DNA of 64,000 nucleotides from Halobacillus amylolyticus. Its GTDB lineage: Bacteria; Bacillota; Bacilli; Bacillales; Halobacillaceae. Positions 8,413-16,643 of the stretch are shown one piece after another; the first letter of the stretch is position 1, and each line of letters begins with the position of its first letter. A program made the translations under genes and the position numbers. Below the pieces are notes generated by a model. The model saw only the letters and a program-made list of their open reading frames with translations. It was not told the DNA's origin and did not search any database. The stretch is taken from NCBI RefSeq assembly GCF_022921115.1, contig NZ_CP095075.1:2864001-2928000 (forward strand). Reading direction: 5' to 3'.

Positions 8413-9454
8413 CCCGCAATATTTAACCGACCCCTTACAGCTGCCAGAGGTGACCTATGATTTTAGTGTGAATGTGAATCCATTAGGGCCTCCGCCTTGG
8501 CTGGGGGAGAAGTGGGGAGATCTTTTCGAGCTGATCACGATTTATCCAGATCCCCATGTTGAAGATCTCCGTCATACGATCGCTTTACAAGAGGGGATTT
8601 CGGAAAAACAAATTCTGGTAGGGAATGGTGCGTCGGAGCTGCTTACATTATTAGGGCAGGAGTTTGCCGGCAAGCGTCTATTGATTGTTGAACCGACTTT
8701 TGTTGAATATCGAATGATTGCTGAGATGAATGGTTGTATAGTAGAGTCTATTTTTCTAACCGAGTCGGAAGGGTGGCAACTGCCTTTAGAACGGCTCAAA
8801 TCTAAGCTTACTGGTGTAGACCTTGTGATGGTCTGCAATCCAAATAACCCTACAGGCGTTGCCTACAAACAAAGTAAGTTAGTCGAATTGTTGAATGAGC
8901 TTGAAAAGAGAGAAGTCTCTCTTCTAATCGATGAAGCGTTTTATGATTTTGTTCAAAACGAGCCGTCCCTAATTCAGCAAATAAACAAGTCATCTCACCT
9001 TATCATTTTGCGTTCACTGACGAAGATGTACTCCATCCCAGGATTAAGGGTCGGTTATCTTGCTGGATCGGAAGCGATGGTTCAAAAATTAGCGTCCTAT
9101 CAGCCGACATGGAGTGTAAATGCTTTGGCTCAACACATTGCTAAGGGATGTATCAAGGATCATTCCTTCCGTCAACAAACAAGAGACTTGATTCAAGCTG
9201 AGCGAGAGCGAATTTTCCCTAGGCTTCAGGAGCTTGCTTTTACTGTCTCGAAAAGCGATGTAAACTACTATTTATTAGGGGGATATCCTTCTTTAAGTGA
9301 TACCTTGCTGCCTTTTCTGTTGAAAAATCGATTGGCTGTTCGCCATACAAATAATTTCCCGGGGCTAGATGGCAAATTTGTACGAGTAGCTGTTCGCACA
9401 CAAAAGGACAATGACTACTTGCTTGAACTCCTAAAAAGGTGGGTGCAAACATGA
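8387..9454 (+). CDS. cobD: L-threonine-O-3-phosphate decarboxylase
   Basis: PLP enzyme that makes aminopropanol phosphate for CbiB. Fold type I aminotransferase-like protein of about 355 residues; the probable Schiff-base lysine is in LRSLTKMYSIPGLRVGYL, and VCNPNNPTG and LLIDEAFYDF are the cofactor-binding strands. The preferred start is TTG 8387, seven bases behind AGGAGG; GTG 8378 overlaps that site and is less likely. It overlaps cbiB by about 26 bp and ends in an ATGA overlap with cobU. Related to histidinol-phosphate aminotransferase, but the locus makes CobD much the better call. Confidence 0.92.
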   Translation: MKWPSHGANPQYLTDPLQLPEVTYDFSVNVNPLGPPPWLGEKWGDLFELITIYPDPHVEDLRHTIALQEGISEKQILVGNGASELLTLLGQEFAGKRLLIVEPTFVEYRMIAEMNGCIVESIFLTESEGWQLPLERLKSKLTGVDLVMVCNPNNPTGVAYKQSKLVELLNELEKREVSLLIDEAFYDFVQNEPSLIQQINKSSHLIILRSLTKMYSIPGLRVGYLAGSEAMVQKLASYQPTWSVNALAQHIAKGCIKDHSFRQQTRDLIQAERERIFPRLQELAFTVSKSDVNYYLLGGYPSLSDTLLPFLLKNRLAVRHTNNFPGLDGKFVRVAVRTQKDNDYLLELLKRWVQT

Positions 9455-9984
9455 TGATCTTTGTCTGTGGAGGTGTAAGAAGTGGGAAGACGAGTTATGC
9501 AGAGAGCTGTATGTTGCAATCGAATCTGCCACACCTCCACTATGTGGCAACGGGGGTGGTGACAGATTCAGAAATGCTAGACCGTGTAACCCGCCACAAA
9601 AAGGACCGCAAGCAAAGTAAAGGGTCATGGCAAACATGGGAACAGCCGACAGCCATTGATCAGCTTTCATTTACAGCGGAAGATGCTATCCTGATCGACT
9701 GTTTAACTACATGGGTCACGAATGAAATGATGGCCGAGGAGTATGTGCCTCCGGATGATATGGTTACTTTTCTCATGAAACAGCTGGACCGTCTAATCAC
9801 AGGTGCCGGGGAAGTATATATTGTTTCTAATGACCTTGACCGTGATCTGCCTTCACCTTATAAAATGGTTCGTGACTATCTATACATTCTTAATTCCATA
9901 CATAGATACGTTGTGAGGAAAGCAGATGAGGCGATTGAAATGGTATTTGGCCGGCCATTTTTTCATAAGGGGGTAGAAGCATGA
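9451..9984 (+). CDS. cobU: Adenosylcobinamide kinase/guanylyltransferase (CobU)
   Basis: Phosphorylates adenosylcobinamide and transfers GMP to it. 177 residues with the P-loop GGVRSGKTS (residues 6-14) and the RHKKDR segment, whose His is the GMP-carrying residue in the family. The C-terminal half departs from typical CobU: where others have an NEVG..GIVP loop this one reads NDLDRDLPSPYKMVRDYL. A second CobU-like protein in the same operon (12756-13160) has the opposite pattern. Start ATG 9451 overlaps the cobD stop; the stop overlaps cobQ. Confidence 0.85.
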   Translation: MMIFVCGGVRSGKTSYAESCMLQSNLPHLHYVATGVVTDSEMLDRVTRHKKDRKQSKGSWQTWEQPTAIDQLSFTAEDAILIDCLTTWVTNEMMAEEYVPPDDMVTFLMKQLDRLITGAGEVYIVSNDLDRDLPSPYKMVRDYLYILNSIHRYVVRKADEAIEMVFGRPFFHKGVEA

Positions 9985-11453
9985 AGGGAGTCATGATCCA
10001 AGGGACAGCATCAAATGTAGGGAAAAGCTGGATTGCGACTGGCCTATGCCGGCTACTCGTTTGCCATGGTCTAGCCATCGCTCCATTTAAATCGCAAAAC
10101 ATGTCAAACAACTCCTATATAACAAGGAATGAAGAAGAGATTGGTCGTGCTCAAGGAATTCAGGCTGAGGCTGCTTTCGTTGAGGCAACCGTTGACATGA
10201 ATCCGATCTTGTTAAAGCCGACAAGTGACCAGCGATCTGAAGTGATTATCCATGGAGTCAGTCAAGCTGCCTGGACGGGATCAGAATATCGAACCCATTG
10301 GTATGAACAAGGGAAGCAGGCCATCAAGCAATCTGTTCAACGATTGGAGCAGGACTATGACGCGTTAGTGATCGAAGGAGCCGGCAGCCCTGTTGAGGTG
10401 AATTTGAATGACCGTGAGTTGGTGAATATGTCAGTTGCTGATCTGATTGATGTGCCAGTTATTTTAGTTGCGGATATTGACCGAGGTGGGGTGTTCGCTA
10501 GCATCGTCGGGACGCTAGAGTTATTGTCTGAGAAGCATCGGAAGCGTGTTAAAGGACTAATTATTAACAAGTTTCGCGGAGAACGTGCTTTATTTGAAAG
10601 TGGGATAGAATGGATTGAAAACTATACAGGCGTACCTGTTTTAGGTGTGCTGCCACATTTAGAAGATCACGGGATTGAGGGAGAAGACTCATTAACGGTC
10701 CAATCTACGTCAGCTAAAAGGGAAAAGTCCTTAGATATAGCTGTGATTCATTGGCCTTATTTATCTAATGAAACGGATATATCACCACTTACTCAAGAAC
10801 AGGATGTATCGATTCGTTACGTTCGCTCCGTCGATCAGCTTGGAAAACCAGATGCACTTATTTTACCAGGAACGCGAAGCACAATTGAAGACTACCTTGC
10901 ATGTGAGGAAAAGGGGCTGACAGAAGCGATCAGGGTTTATGCCGAGCGAGGAGGAGTGATCGTAGGGATTTGTGGTGGCTATCAGATCCTTTCTGATGTC
11001 ATGTATCGTCATGAAGCTGATAGAGAGGGTGTGCAAGGAATAGGAATATTTCCTCTCTCAACAACTTTTGTGAAAAACAAACAAACGATTCGTGTAAGCG
11101 GACATATTCACGAAGCAAGCGGTTACTCTCCTGTGCCCATGTCTGGTTATGAGATTCATCTTGGGCGAACGGCTGGATCTATCAAGTATCCCTTCCTTCA
11201 ATTGAACGATGAGCCTGAGGGAATCAGTCTTGATCAGGGGCGTTTGATTGGCACTTACCTTCATGATTGTTTTCATAATGATGGGTGGAGAACGGAATGG
11301 TTGAATCGTTTGCGTAGAAAATCGGGTTTATCCGAACAGGTAATGATTGATACAAGCGATCGAGACGAGCGTTATGAACGTCTGGCTAAACATTTAGAAA
11401 CCTATCTCAATACCGAAAAGATTATAAAGATGATCGAGGAGAGCGCGCCATGA
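9981..11453 (+). CDS. cobQ: Cobyric acid synthase (glutamine-hydrolysing)
   Basis: Amidates the b, d, e and g side chains of the corrin ring with glutamine-derived ammonia and ATP (also called CbiP). 490 residues: an N-terminal dethiobiotin-synthetase-like ATPase domain with P-loop QGTASNVGKSW (7-17) and DIDRGGVFAS, and a C-terminal class I glutamine amidotransferase domain with nucleophile Cys in GICGGYQILS and the later histidine in GTYLHDCFHND. Full length. ATGA overlaps at both ends, so translationally coupled to cobU and cobS. Its presence lets the cell process incompletely amidated precursors as well as cobinamide. Confidence 0.95.
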   Translation: MKGVMIQGTASNVGKSWIATGLCRLLVCHGLAIAPFKSQNMSNNSYITRNEEEIGRAQGIQAEAAFVEATVDMNPILLKPTSDQRSEVIIHGVSQAAWTGSEYRTHWYEQGKQAIKQSVQRLEQDYDALVIEGAGSPVEVNLNDRELVNMSVADLIDVPVILVADIDRGGVFASIVGTLELLSEKHRKRVKGLIINKFRGERALFESGIEWIENYTGVPVLGVLPHLEDHGIEGEDSLTVQSTSAKREKSLDIAVIHWPYLSNETDISPLTQEQDVSIRYVRSVDQLGKPDALILPGTRSTIEDYLACEEKGLTEAIRVYAERGGVIVGICGGYQILSDVMYRHEADREGVQGIGIFPLSTTFVKNKQTIRVSGHIHEASGYSPVPMSGYEIHLGRTAGSIKYPFLQLNDEPEGISLDQGRLIGTYLHDCFHNDGWRTEWLNRLRRKSGLSEQVMIDTSDRDERYERLAKHLETYLNTEKIIKMIEESAP

Positions 11454-12226
11454 AAAATTTCGGATTGGGTGGATTATTTGCCTTGCAATTCTTCTCTGTG
11501 TTTCCTATCCGAAAAGGCATTGACCCGAACCCGGCTGTCGTTCGCAGTTGTCTTATGTGGCTGCCAATTCTAGGGCTGGTAATCGGAGGGTCTAATGCGT
11601 TTATTTTCTATGGACTCTCCCCTCTAACAACTATGAGTCTAGTTAGTTTAACTGTTTTTGCGTTGATGATTCCGGCCGTATGGAGCGGGGGGCTTCATCT
11701 TGACGGATTAATGGATACAGGAGATGCCTTCTTCTCCTATCAAGACCAGCAAAAGCGCTTGGAAGTGATGCAGGACCCTCGGACAGGAGCTTTCGGAGTA
11801 TTGGTTTTACTGGCCGTGTTAATTCTCCGTTTTGTATTCATGTATGAATCGTTTCTTGCTGATTTATCGATGCTCTGGTTTATTTTATTGATTCCCTTTT
11901 TATCAAGATGTGTGATGGTGTTGATGTTAGGACATACCCCTTCAGCAAGACAGAAGGGCTTAAGCTATTTCTTTAAAAATCACTATAGCCAAAGTGTGAC
12001 GGTTTGGGTTGTAAGTCTGATGATTGTGGTGAGTGTTGTAACAGCCTTTTTCTCTTGGAGTCATTTTATCGTCAGCTTAGTAATGGGCTTAGCTGCTATG
12101 ATCGGAATGTGGGGAATTCGTAGATGGGCGGTACGGTCGTTTGGTGGAATAACAGGTGATGTTTGTGGGGCGACACTTGAAGGAATGGAGACATATTTAT
12201 GGTTCATCGTTTGGTTGTGTATTTGA
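11450..12226 (+). CDS. cobS: Adenosylcobinamide-GDP ribazoletransferase (cobalamin synthase)
   Basis: Last joining step: adenosylcobinamide-GDP plus alpha-ribazole (phosphate) gives cobalamin (phosphate). Polytopic membrane protein of 258 residues; the family motifs GGLHLDGLMDTGDAFFS (about 77-93) and FGGITGDVCGATLE near the C-terminus are intact. It starts in the cobQ stop and overlaps the next gene by 28 bp. Confidence 0.95.
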   Translation: MKNFGLGGLFALQFFSVFPIRKGIDPNPAVVRSCLMWLPILGLVIGGSNAFIFYGLSPLTTMSLVSLTVFALMIPAVWSGGLHLDGLMDTGDAFFSYQDQQKRLEVMQDPRTGAFGVLVLLAVLILRFVFMYESFLADLSMLWFILLIPFLSRCVMVLMLGHTPSARQKGLSYFFKNHYSQSVTVWVVSLMIVVSVVTAFFSWSHFIVSLVMGLAAMIGMWGIRRWAVRSFGGITGDVCGATLEGMETYLWFIVWLCI

Positions 12227-12795
12227 TTCGTCACGGGGAAACCCGCTCAAATGTACAAAGACGTTATCTCGGTTGGAGAAATGAGGCAATGTCTGAACAA
12301 GGGCGAAAGCAAGTTGACTTTTTAAAAAAACGTCTTCCTGAACTTTCAAAAATCTATGCTAGTGACCTTGATCGTTGTAGCGAGACAGCGTCTATCCTCT
12401 TCCCATCAGTTGAAACGACAGAGAAGCTACGCGAATATAACTTTGGAGATTTTGATGGCTGGACATACAAAGAGTTAAAGGAGAGGGACGACTATAAGCA
12501 GTGGCTGACCCATATGGAAACAGTCACCCCACCTAATGGGGAGAGTTTTGTTGATTTCAAAGATCGCGTCCTTCGCTTTGCTGACCAAATCCTTGGGTAT
12601 CAACGCAATTTAGAAGAGCCGATTGCCTTTGTTACTCATGGAGGGGTGATACGTACAATACTCCACCAATGGTCAAAGGAATCGAATTCTATTTGGGATT
12701 GGCCGATAGCACCGGGAGAGGCTTACAAAATTCTACTGGAGAAGGAGAGGGAGCAATGGATTTTGTCACAGGAGGAGCATATAACGGGAAGCTAG
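12199..12795 (+). CDS. cobC: Histidine phosphatase family protein, probable alpha-ribazole phosphatase
   Basis: Phosphoglycerate-mutase-like phosphatase of 198 residues. The catalytic LIRHGETRSN motif is near residue 10, with YASDLDRCSETA and a second histidine in FVTHGGVIRT. In this context it most likely removes the 5' phosphate of cobalamin phosphate or alpha-ribazole phosphate, the CobC role. The family is broad, so the substrate is inferred from the operon. The start overlaps the end of cobS behind GGAATGGAG, and the 3' end overlaps the next gene by 40 bp. Confidence 0.85.
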   Translation: MVHRLVVYLIRHGETRSNVQRRYLGWRNEAMSEQGRKQVDFLKKRLPELSKIYASDLDRCSETASILFPSVETTEKLREYNFGDFDGWTYKELKERDDYKQWLTHMETVTPPNGESFVDFKDRVLRFADQILGYQRNLEEPIAFVTHGGVIRTILHQWSKESNSIWDWPIAPGEAYKILLEKEREQWILSQEEHITGS

Positions 12796-13160
12796 ATTGG
12801 GTGATTGAGAATTATGACAGCGATTACACGATTTTAAAGGACGACCAGCAGCCTGAATCTGTTGATACACCTCGTCTGATTATAGATAAGCTTGAAGATA
12901 GGATTTATAACTACTTGAGTGACCAAGATGAAGAGACGGAGAAGTGGCAGAAATATTATCGTTCATTAATGAAATGGGAACAAACTTTTACATCAAGACA
13001 GCTCGTAATTATAGGGACAGATATCACAGGAGGGATCGTCCCTATGGATAAGCAGAACCGATTATGGAGAGATATGACGGGATTTATTTATCAGCAATTA
13101 ACAAAAGATGCCCAGAGAGTATTCCGAGTATGGTTCGGAATCCCTCAACAACTAAAATAG
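12756..13160 (+). CDS. CobU-like protein (second paralogue)
   Basis: 134 residues resembling the bifunctional adenosylcobinamide kinase/guanylyltransferase but reduced. A P-loop-like GGAYNGKLDW stands at residues 6-15 without the usual Ser/Thr after Lys, and the RHKxxR segment with the GMP-accepting histidine is absent. The C-terminal part is canonical: VIIGTDITGGIVP, then NRLWRDMTGFIYQQL and WFGIPQQLK. It begins inside the phosphatase gene, at an ATG with GGAGAGGGAG before it. It may complement or regulate the main CobU; its activity cannot be told. Confidence 0.75.
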   Translation: MDFVTGGAYNGKLDWVIENYDSDYTILKDDQQPESVDTPRLIIDKLEDRIYNYLSDQDEETEKWQKYYRSLMKWEQTFTSRQLVIIGTDITGGIVPMDKQNRLWRDMTGFIYQQLTKDAQRVFRVWFGIPQQLK

Positions 13161-13173
13161 GAGCGTGTTAAAC

Positions 13174-13761
13174 ATGAGATTATATACAAAAACAGGTGAC
13201 AAAGGACAGACGAGCGTTATTGGCGGCAGAGTGGATAAAGATGATGTGCGTGTAGAGGCTTATGGAACGGTTGACGAGGCGAATAGTTTTGTAGGGAAGG
13301 CACGCTCAGAATTAACAGATTTCCGCTTTAGTGATGTTCAAGAGGAACTTGAGAAAATCCAACATGAACTGTTCGACTGTGGCAGTGATTTGGCAAATAA
13401 AAAGTCAAACCGTCCCTTCAAGCTTCAAGAAGAGAGTGTCGAGTGGCTGGAGCAGCGGATGGATGATTACATTAAGCAGGCACCAGAATTGGAGCGGTTT
13501 ATTTTACCGGGTGGATCACCAGCATCCTCAACACTACACATCGCTCGAACCATTACTCGCCGTGCCGAACGTCTCGTCGTCTCCTTGCAAAAACATGAAA
13601 CGATCCATCCTGTCTGCCTGACTTATTTGAACCGACTATCCGATTACTTTTTTGCTCTGGCACGCTATGTGAATATGGTCCTCGAAACAAAGGATGTTGA
13701 GTACATTCGCAGTGCGAAAGTATTCCGTTCCGCGAAGAAAAAATCGAAAGACGAAGAGTGA
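13174..13761 (+). CDS. pduO: Cob(I)yrinic acid a,c-diamide adenosyltransferase, PduO type
   Basis: Transfers the adenosyl group of ATP to cob(I)alamin or cobinamide. 195 residues with family motifs YTKTGDKGQTSVIGG (residues 4-18), VEAYGTVDEANS and RTITRRAERLVV near the C-terminus (active-site Arg cluster). Start ATG 13174 is nine bases behind AGGAG; GTG 13165 lies too close to that site. It is next to last in the cobalamin operon and supplies the adenosylated forms used by the CobU and CobS steps. Confidence 0.92.
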   Translation: MRLYTKTGDKGQTSVIGGRVDKDDVRVEAYGTVDEANSFVGKARSELTDFRFSDVQEELEKIQHELFDCGSDLANKKSNRPFKLQEESVEWLEQRMDDYIKQAPELERFILPGGSPASSTLHIARTITRRAERLVVSLQKHETIHPVCLTYLNRLSDYFFALARYVNMVLETKDVEYIRSAKVFRSAKKKSKDEE

Positions 13762-13765
13762 TTAA

Positions 13766-14476
13766 ATGGGACAACCATTGTTTATTCCTATGGAGGAGGG
13801 ACGTGAACTTGTCATAGCCACTGATAATTCAGGAGGGATTGGTTTAAAACCAGATGACATGGTTCACGTCTCTTATAAAACAGTTGTAGAGTCCTTGTTT
13901 CGTGTGTCGCTAATGGATTGTTTAGCAGTAGGGGCAACACCGTTTGCTGTAACGATCAGTAACTTTGTTGGCGACGAGGTGTGGGAAGAACTCGAACAAA
14001 CCGTTAGAAACCTTGGGAATTCGCTTGGTTACTCTCTGGATATTACCGGAAGTACTGAATCGAATATGGAAATGAGTCAGTCGGCGATAAGCTTATCTAT
14101 TCTTGGATGGGTTGATTCGAGTGAAAAAAGAATTGGTATTTCCCCGGAAATATGTGGGGTAGCGATCATCGGTGAGCCACTTGTCGGGAAGGATGTTCTC
14201 GCACATCCTGAAAAAATTGCCCCGCTTGAACTGTTTTTAACGATTGCAGAACAAGATTGGGTTTATGAAATTTTGCCTGTTGGTTCTAAAGGTATCCAAC
14301 ATAGTGTCAAAGAGTTGGAAAAAAGAAATGGTTGGACGAAGAGGGGTTTAGACATTCCATTTGATGAGAAAGCTTCTGGCGGTCCATCGACCAGTTTTAT
14401 GATTACTTATGATCAGAAATATCAGCAAGACTTATTACGTCTAACAGGTAAATACACAACCTTTTTCAATAACTAA
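13766..14476 (+). CDS. AIRS/PurM-fold ATP-binding protein, candidate alpha-ribazole kinase
   Basis: 236 residues. ATDNSGGIGLKPDDMV near residue 18, DCLAVGATPFAVTISNFVG and the closing ASGGPSTSFMITYD recall the N-terminal domain of AIR synthase, ThiL and selenophosphate synthetase-type ATP enzymes. It starts four bases after the adenosyltransferase and closes the operon. No cobT gene is present, so the cell would need another source of alpha-ribazole phosphate; in Listeria and Geobacillus this is done by the kinase CblS. That this protein is CblS is inference from position and fold; I could not compare sequences. Confidence 0.6.
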   Translation: MGQPLFIPMEEGRELVIATDNSGGIGLKPDDMVHVSYKTVVESLFRVSLMDCLAVGATPFAVTISNFVGDEVWEELEQTVRNLGNSLGYSLDITGSTESNMEMSQSAISLSILGWVDSSEKRIGISPEICGVAIIGEPLVGKDVLAHPEKIAPLELFLTIAEQDWVYEILPVGSKGIQHSVKELEKRNGWTKRGLDIPFDEKASGGPSTSFMITYDQKYQQDLLRLTGKYTTFFNN

Positions 14477-14656
14477 ATTGTGCGGTGATTCTTTAAATCG
14501 CAGAAAATTAGCTTATCGTGGTTAAGTCTTGTTTGTAACGGATAAAATGAAAAGTGAAGATAGGGTTAACTAGACGTGGTTAGGGCATGGAGAGTGGGGG
14601 ATTTGCTATGTATGTTCTAGTCCAATGAATGATTGACTATCTAAAGGAGCTTCATT

Positions 14657-14842
14657 ATGAACGATACCAAAAATTTGAGAATGATCGTAAGTATTTTAAT
14701 GGGTATTATGTTAGTCGTGGGATTTCAGATTGGTTTATCGCTGACAGGAAGCACTGTTATTAGTATTATGATTTCTTTAATCATAGGTCTGTTTACACGT
14801 ATGATCGGTTATTTCCTCATTAAGGTTCTTAGTTCTACATAA
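14657..14842 (+). CDS. Small membrane protein, unknown
   Basis: 61 residues with two hydrophobic segments (about 8-28 and 31-56) joined by a short polar turn, and a charged N-terminus. A good ribosome binding site, AAAGGAG, lies nine bases before the ATG, which supports a real gene. I do not recognise the family. It stands alone between the cobalamin operon and a gene-poor stretch. Confidence 0.55.
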   Translation: MNDTKNLRMIVSILMGIMLVVGFQIGLSLTGSTVISIMISLIIGLFTRMIGYFLIKVLSST

Positions 14843-15092
14843 ATGAAGGAAGGGCACCTATCCAATTTATACCTCTACGCGAAGGCAAATGGCCAACACT
14901 CTTACTGTAACTGCAAATGCCGGTTCAGTAGGTAGAAGACCCTTTAGTAGTACTTATAATAACGCTAAAAAGACCTTTGTTCATTTTATCACTTTTCCTC
15001 TTTGCAATTTTTCAGCGTAAGAGTTGGTAATTATCGAAATAAAGTAAGTTTCAGCATCACTCCTTGTCTTGCAATTTTGAATAAAAAGATAT

Positions 15093-15128
15093 ACCCACAC
15101 CTATTGCGACGGTGTGGGTTCTTTTTTT
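15093..15128. terminator. Isolated strong hairpin terminator
   Basis: ACCCACACC / GGTGTGGGT, a perfect 9-bp stem with a 9-nt loop, then TTCTTTTTTT on the plus strand; A-rich on the other side. It lies about 250 bases after the small membrane gene, with no other plus-strand gene before it. Confidence 0.75.
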
Positions 15129-15628
15129 ACCCAGGGAGAATACGGGTTTCCCTATGGAGAGTACTCTGAATTAGTTTCACATTTGTTTTATGCATTGTAC
15201 TGAACCATTTCTATTCTTAATGAAGTGGCTATATAGTTGGTAAAAGGCACAGCATGATACGTTCAGGTATGTCAACTGTGGTTAGTGTTATGGTCTTATT
15301 TATTAAAAGGGTAAGGTACTCGTCTTTTTTTTAAAAATAATTTAGTTAGAGGATTATTCAGTAAGAAAACATCGTCTTCCAAAAACTTCGATAGTATGAG
15401 TTGATCTGAATAGGTAAATTCTTTGAACATAGGAAGCATCCTCGTGATGTTGTTAACAGATAAAGAGGAATAGGGCGGAGCTAACACAACCAAACAGGGA
15501 ACATTTGTTTTGGTATTTATATTCTATATTCTATATTCTTATTAACTACTACACAGGTTTTTATTAAGGCTGGTTGTGAATCTCTACCAATAAATCATTT
15601 TTAAGAGGTAAGACAGGAAGGAGAATCT

Positions 15629-15670
15629 ATGATGATTAAACACTCAATCAAAAAAACTGAGGAGGAATAG
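15629..15670 (+). other. Micro-ORF with strong Shine-Dalgarno, possible gene remnant
   Basis: AGGAAGGAG followed by ATG and 13 codons (MMIKHSIKKTEEE), then a stop. Straight after it, GAGGAGGAA precedes another ATG with only four codons. The paired strong binding sites look like remains of deleted genes or a leader. Whether either is translated is unknown. Confidence 0.3.
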
Positions 15671-15944
15671 CACATGACAGTTGTTTAAACTTAGGCTGCT
15701 TAAAGATCTAAAGGGGTTTAATTATCGCCGGACACTATGTTTATATACGAACACAAGATTGTGGTGGTGTTGAGTGAGGTGATTGTGTCGATCATTGCAC
15801 CTGGGTTGACTTCCACTTTGTTGGGAGGATGAATTTTGATAAAAAGGTTTGAATGTATAAAAAATAGGAAAATAGTAATGGCAGGCAAAAAGGTCCCGTA
15901 GAGGGATCATTTTGTTAGATGGAAGTTGTGAAGGGGAGAGGAAC

Positions 15945-16643
15945 ATGTATTTTGCGGATCGGAAGCTTTCTGATTTGAATAATGGCACAAGGTTGTTGCT
16001 TCTTTTTATTGGCCTTCTGCTTTTAGTAGGAACCTATTATGCTGTTCAGCTGACGTTGAACGTCCTTTCAGAAAAGCAGCTGGAGGTTGACCAGGATGTC
16101 TTTGAACTTGTGAAGGCAACGTCACCTGAGGGCAAGGAGCTTATTTTTCAATGGATCAGCAAGCTTGGTTCTGTACCTGTTCTCGCCACGGCCTCGGTTC
16201 TCACCGCTCTATATTTTCTGTTTTTATCTCCATTCAGCAAATGGCTGGCGCTTTATTTTGCGATTGGAATGGCAGGCATCAGTGGACTGACCAAGCTCGC
16301 GAAGAGTCTTACATCACGTACGCGTCCTGAACTTCTCGGTGAATATCACGGGACGACATCAAGCTTCCCCAGCGGTCATGCCTCTGCGGCCGTCGTCTAT
16401 TACGGCTTCATAATTTATATCATCGGCGCCATCCAGCTCGGAACGAAATGGAAGGTGGCTATCAGCTCAGTTCTCACCCTCATCATTGTCGGCATTTGTA
16501 TTGGCCGTGTTTATCTGGGTGTCCACTACTATTCAGATGTCATCGCTGGTTTTTTTCTTGGCTGTGTTTGGCTGTTCCTGTGCATCGCCGGTTTTGAAAT
16601 CACCATGATGTGCAAGCAAAAAAGTAAGGAGCGTTCTACGTGA
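15945..16643 (+). CDS. PAP2-superfamily phosphatase
   Basis: Membrane-bound phosphatase, probably acting on undecaprenyl or phosphatidyl phosphates. 232 residues with about six helices and the three PAP2 motifs: KSLTSRTRP (KxxxxxxRP), PSGHAS, and GRVYLGVHYYSDV with the catalytic His. The ATG at 15945 sits behind AAGGGGAGAGG; an upstream in-frame TTG at 15912 has no such site. The stop overlaps the GTG of the next gene, suggesting a two-gene unit. Confidence 0.9.
   Translation: MYFADRKLSDLNNGTRLLLLFIGLLLLVGTYYAVQLTLNVLSEKQLEVDQDVFELVKATSPEGKELIFQWISKLGSVPVLATASVLTALYFLFLSPFSKWLALYFAIGMAGISGLTKLAKSLTSRTRPELLGEYHGTTSSFPSGHASAAVVYYGFIIYIIGAIQLGTKWKVAISSVLTLIIVGICIGRVYLGVHYYSDVIAGFFLGCVWLFLCIAGFEITMMCKQKSKERST

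Larger units (their letters stand above)
14843..15944. other. Gene-poor stretch of about 1.1 kb
   Basis: Contains one strong hairpin terminator (15093-15128), a short AT repeat (ATATTCT units near 15520-15540), very short open frames with strong ribosome binding sites (15629-15670), and a minus-strand open stretch (15296-15493, ending KKRRVPYPFNK) with no good start or binding site. I see no full gene. The look is that of decayed coding DNA. Confidence 0.5.

Noticed and set aside
15296-15493. Minus-strand open frame of 65 codons
   Set aside because: No ATG, no ribosome binding site and a stop shortly upstream; at best a fragment of a lost gene, so not listed as CDS.
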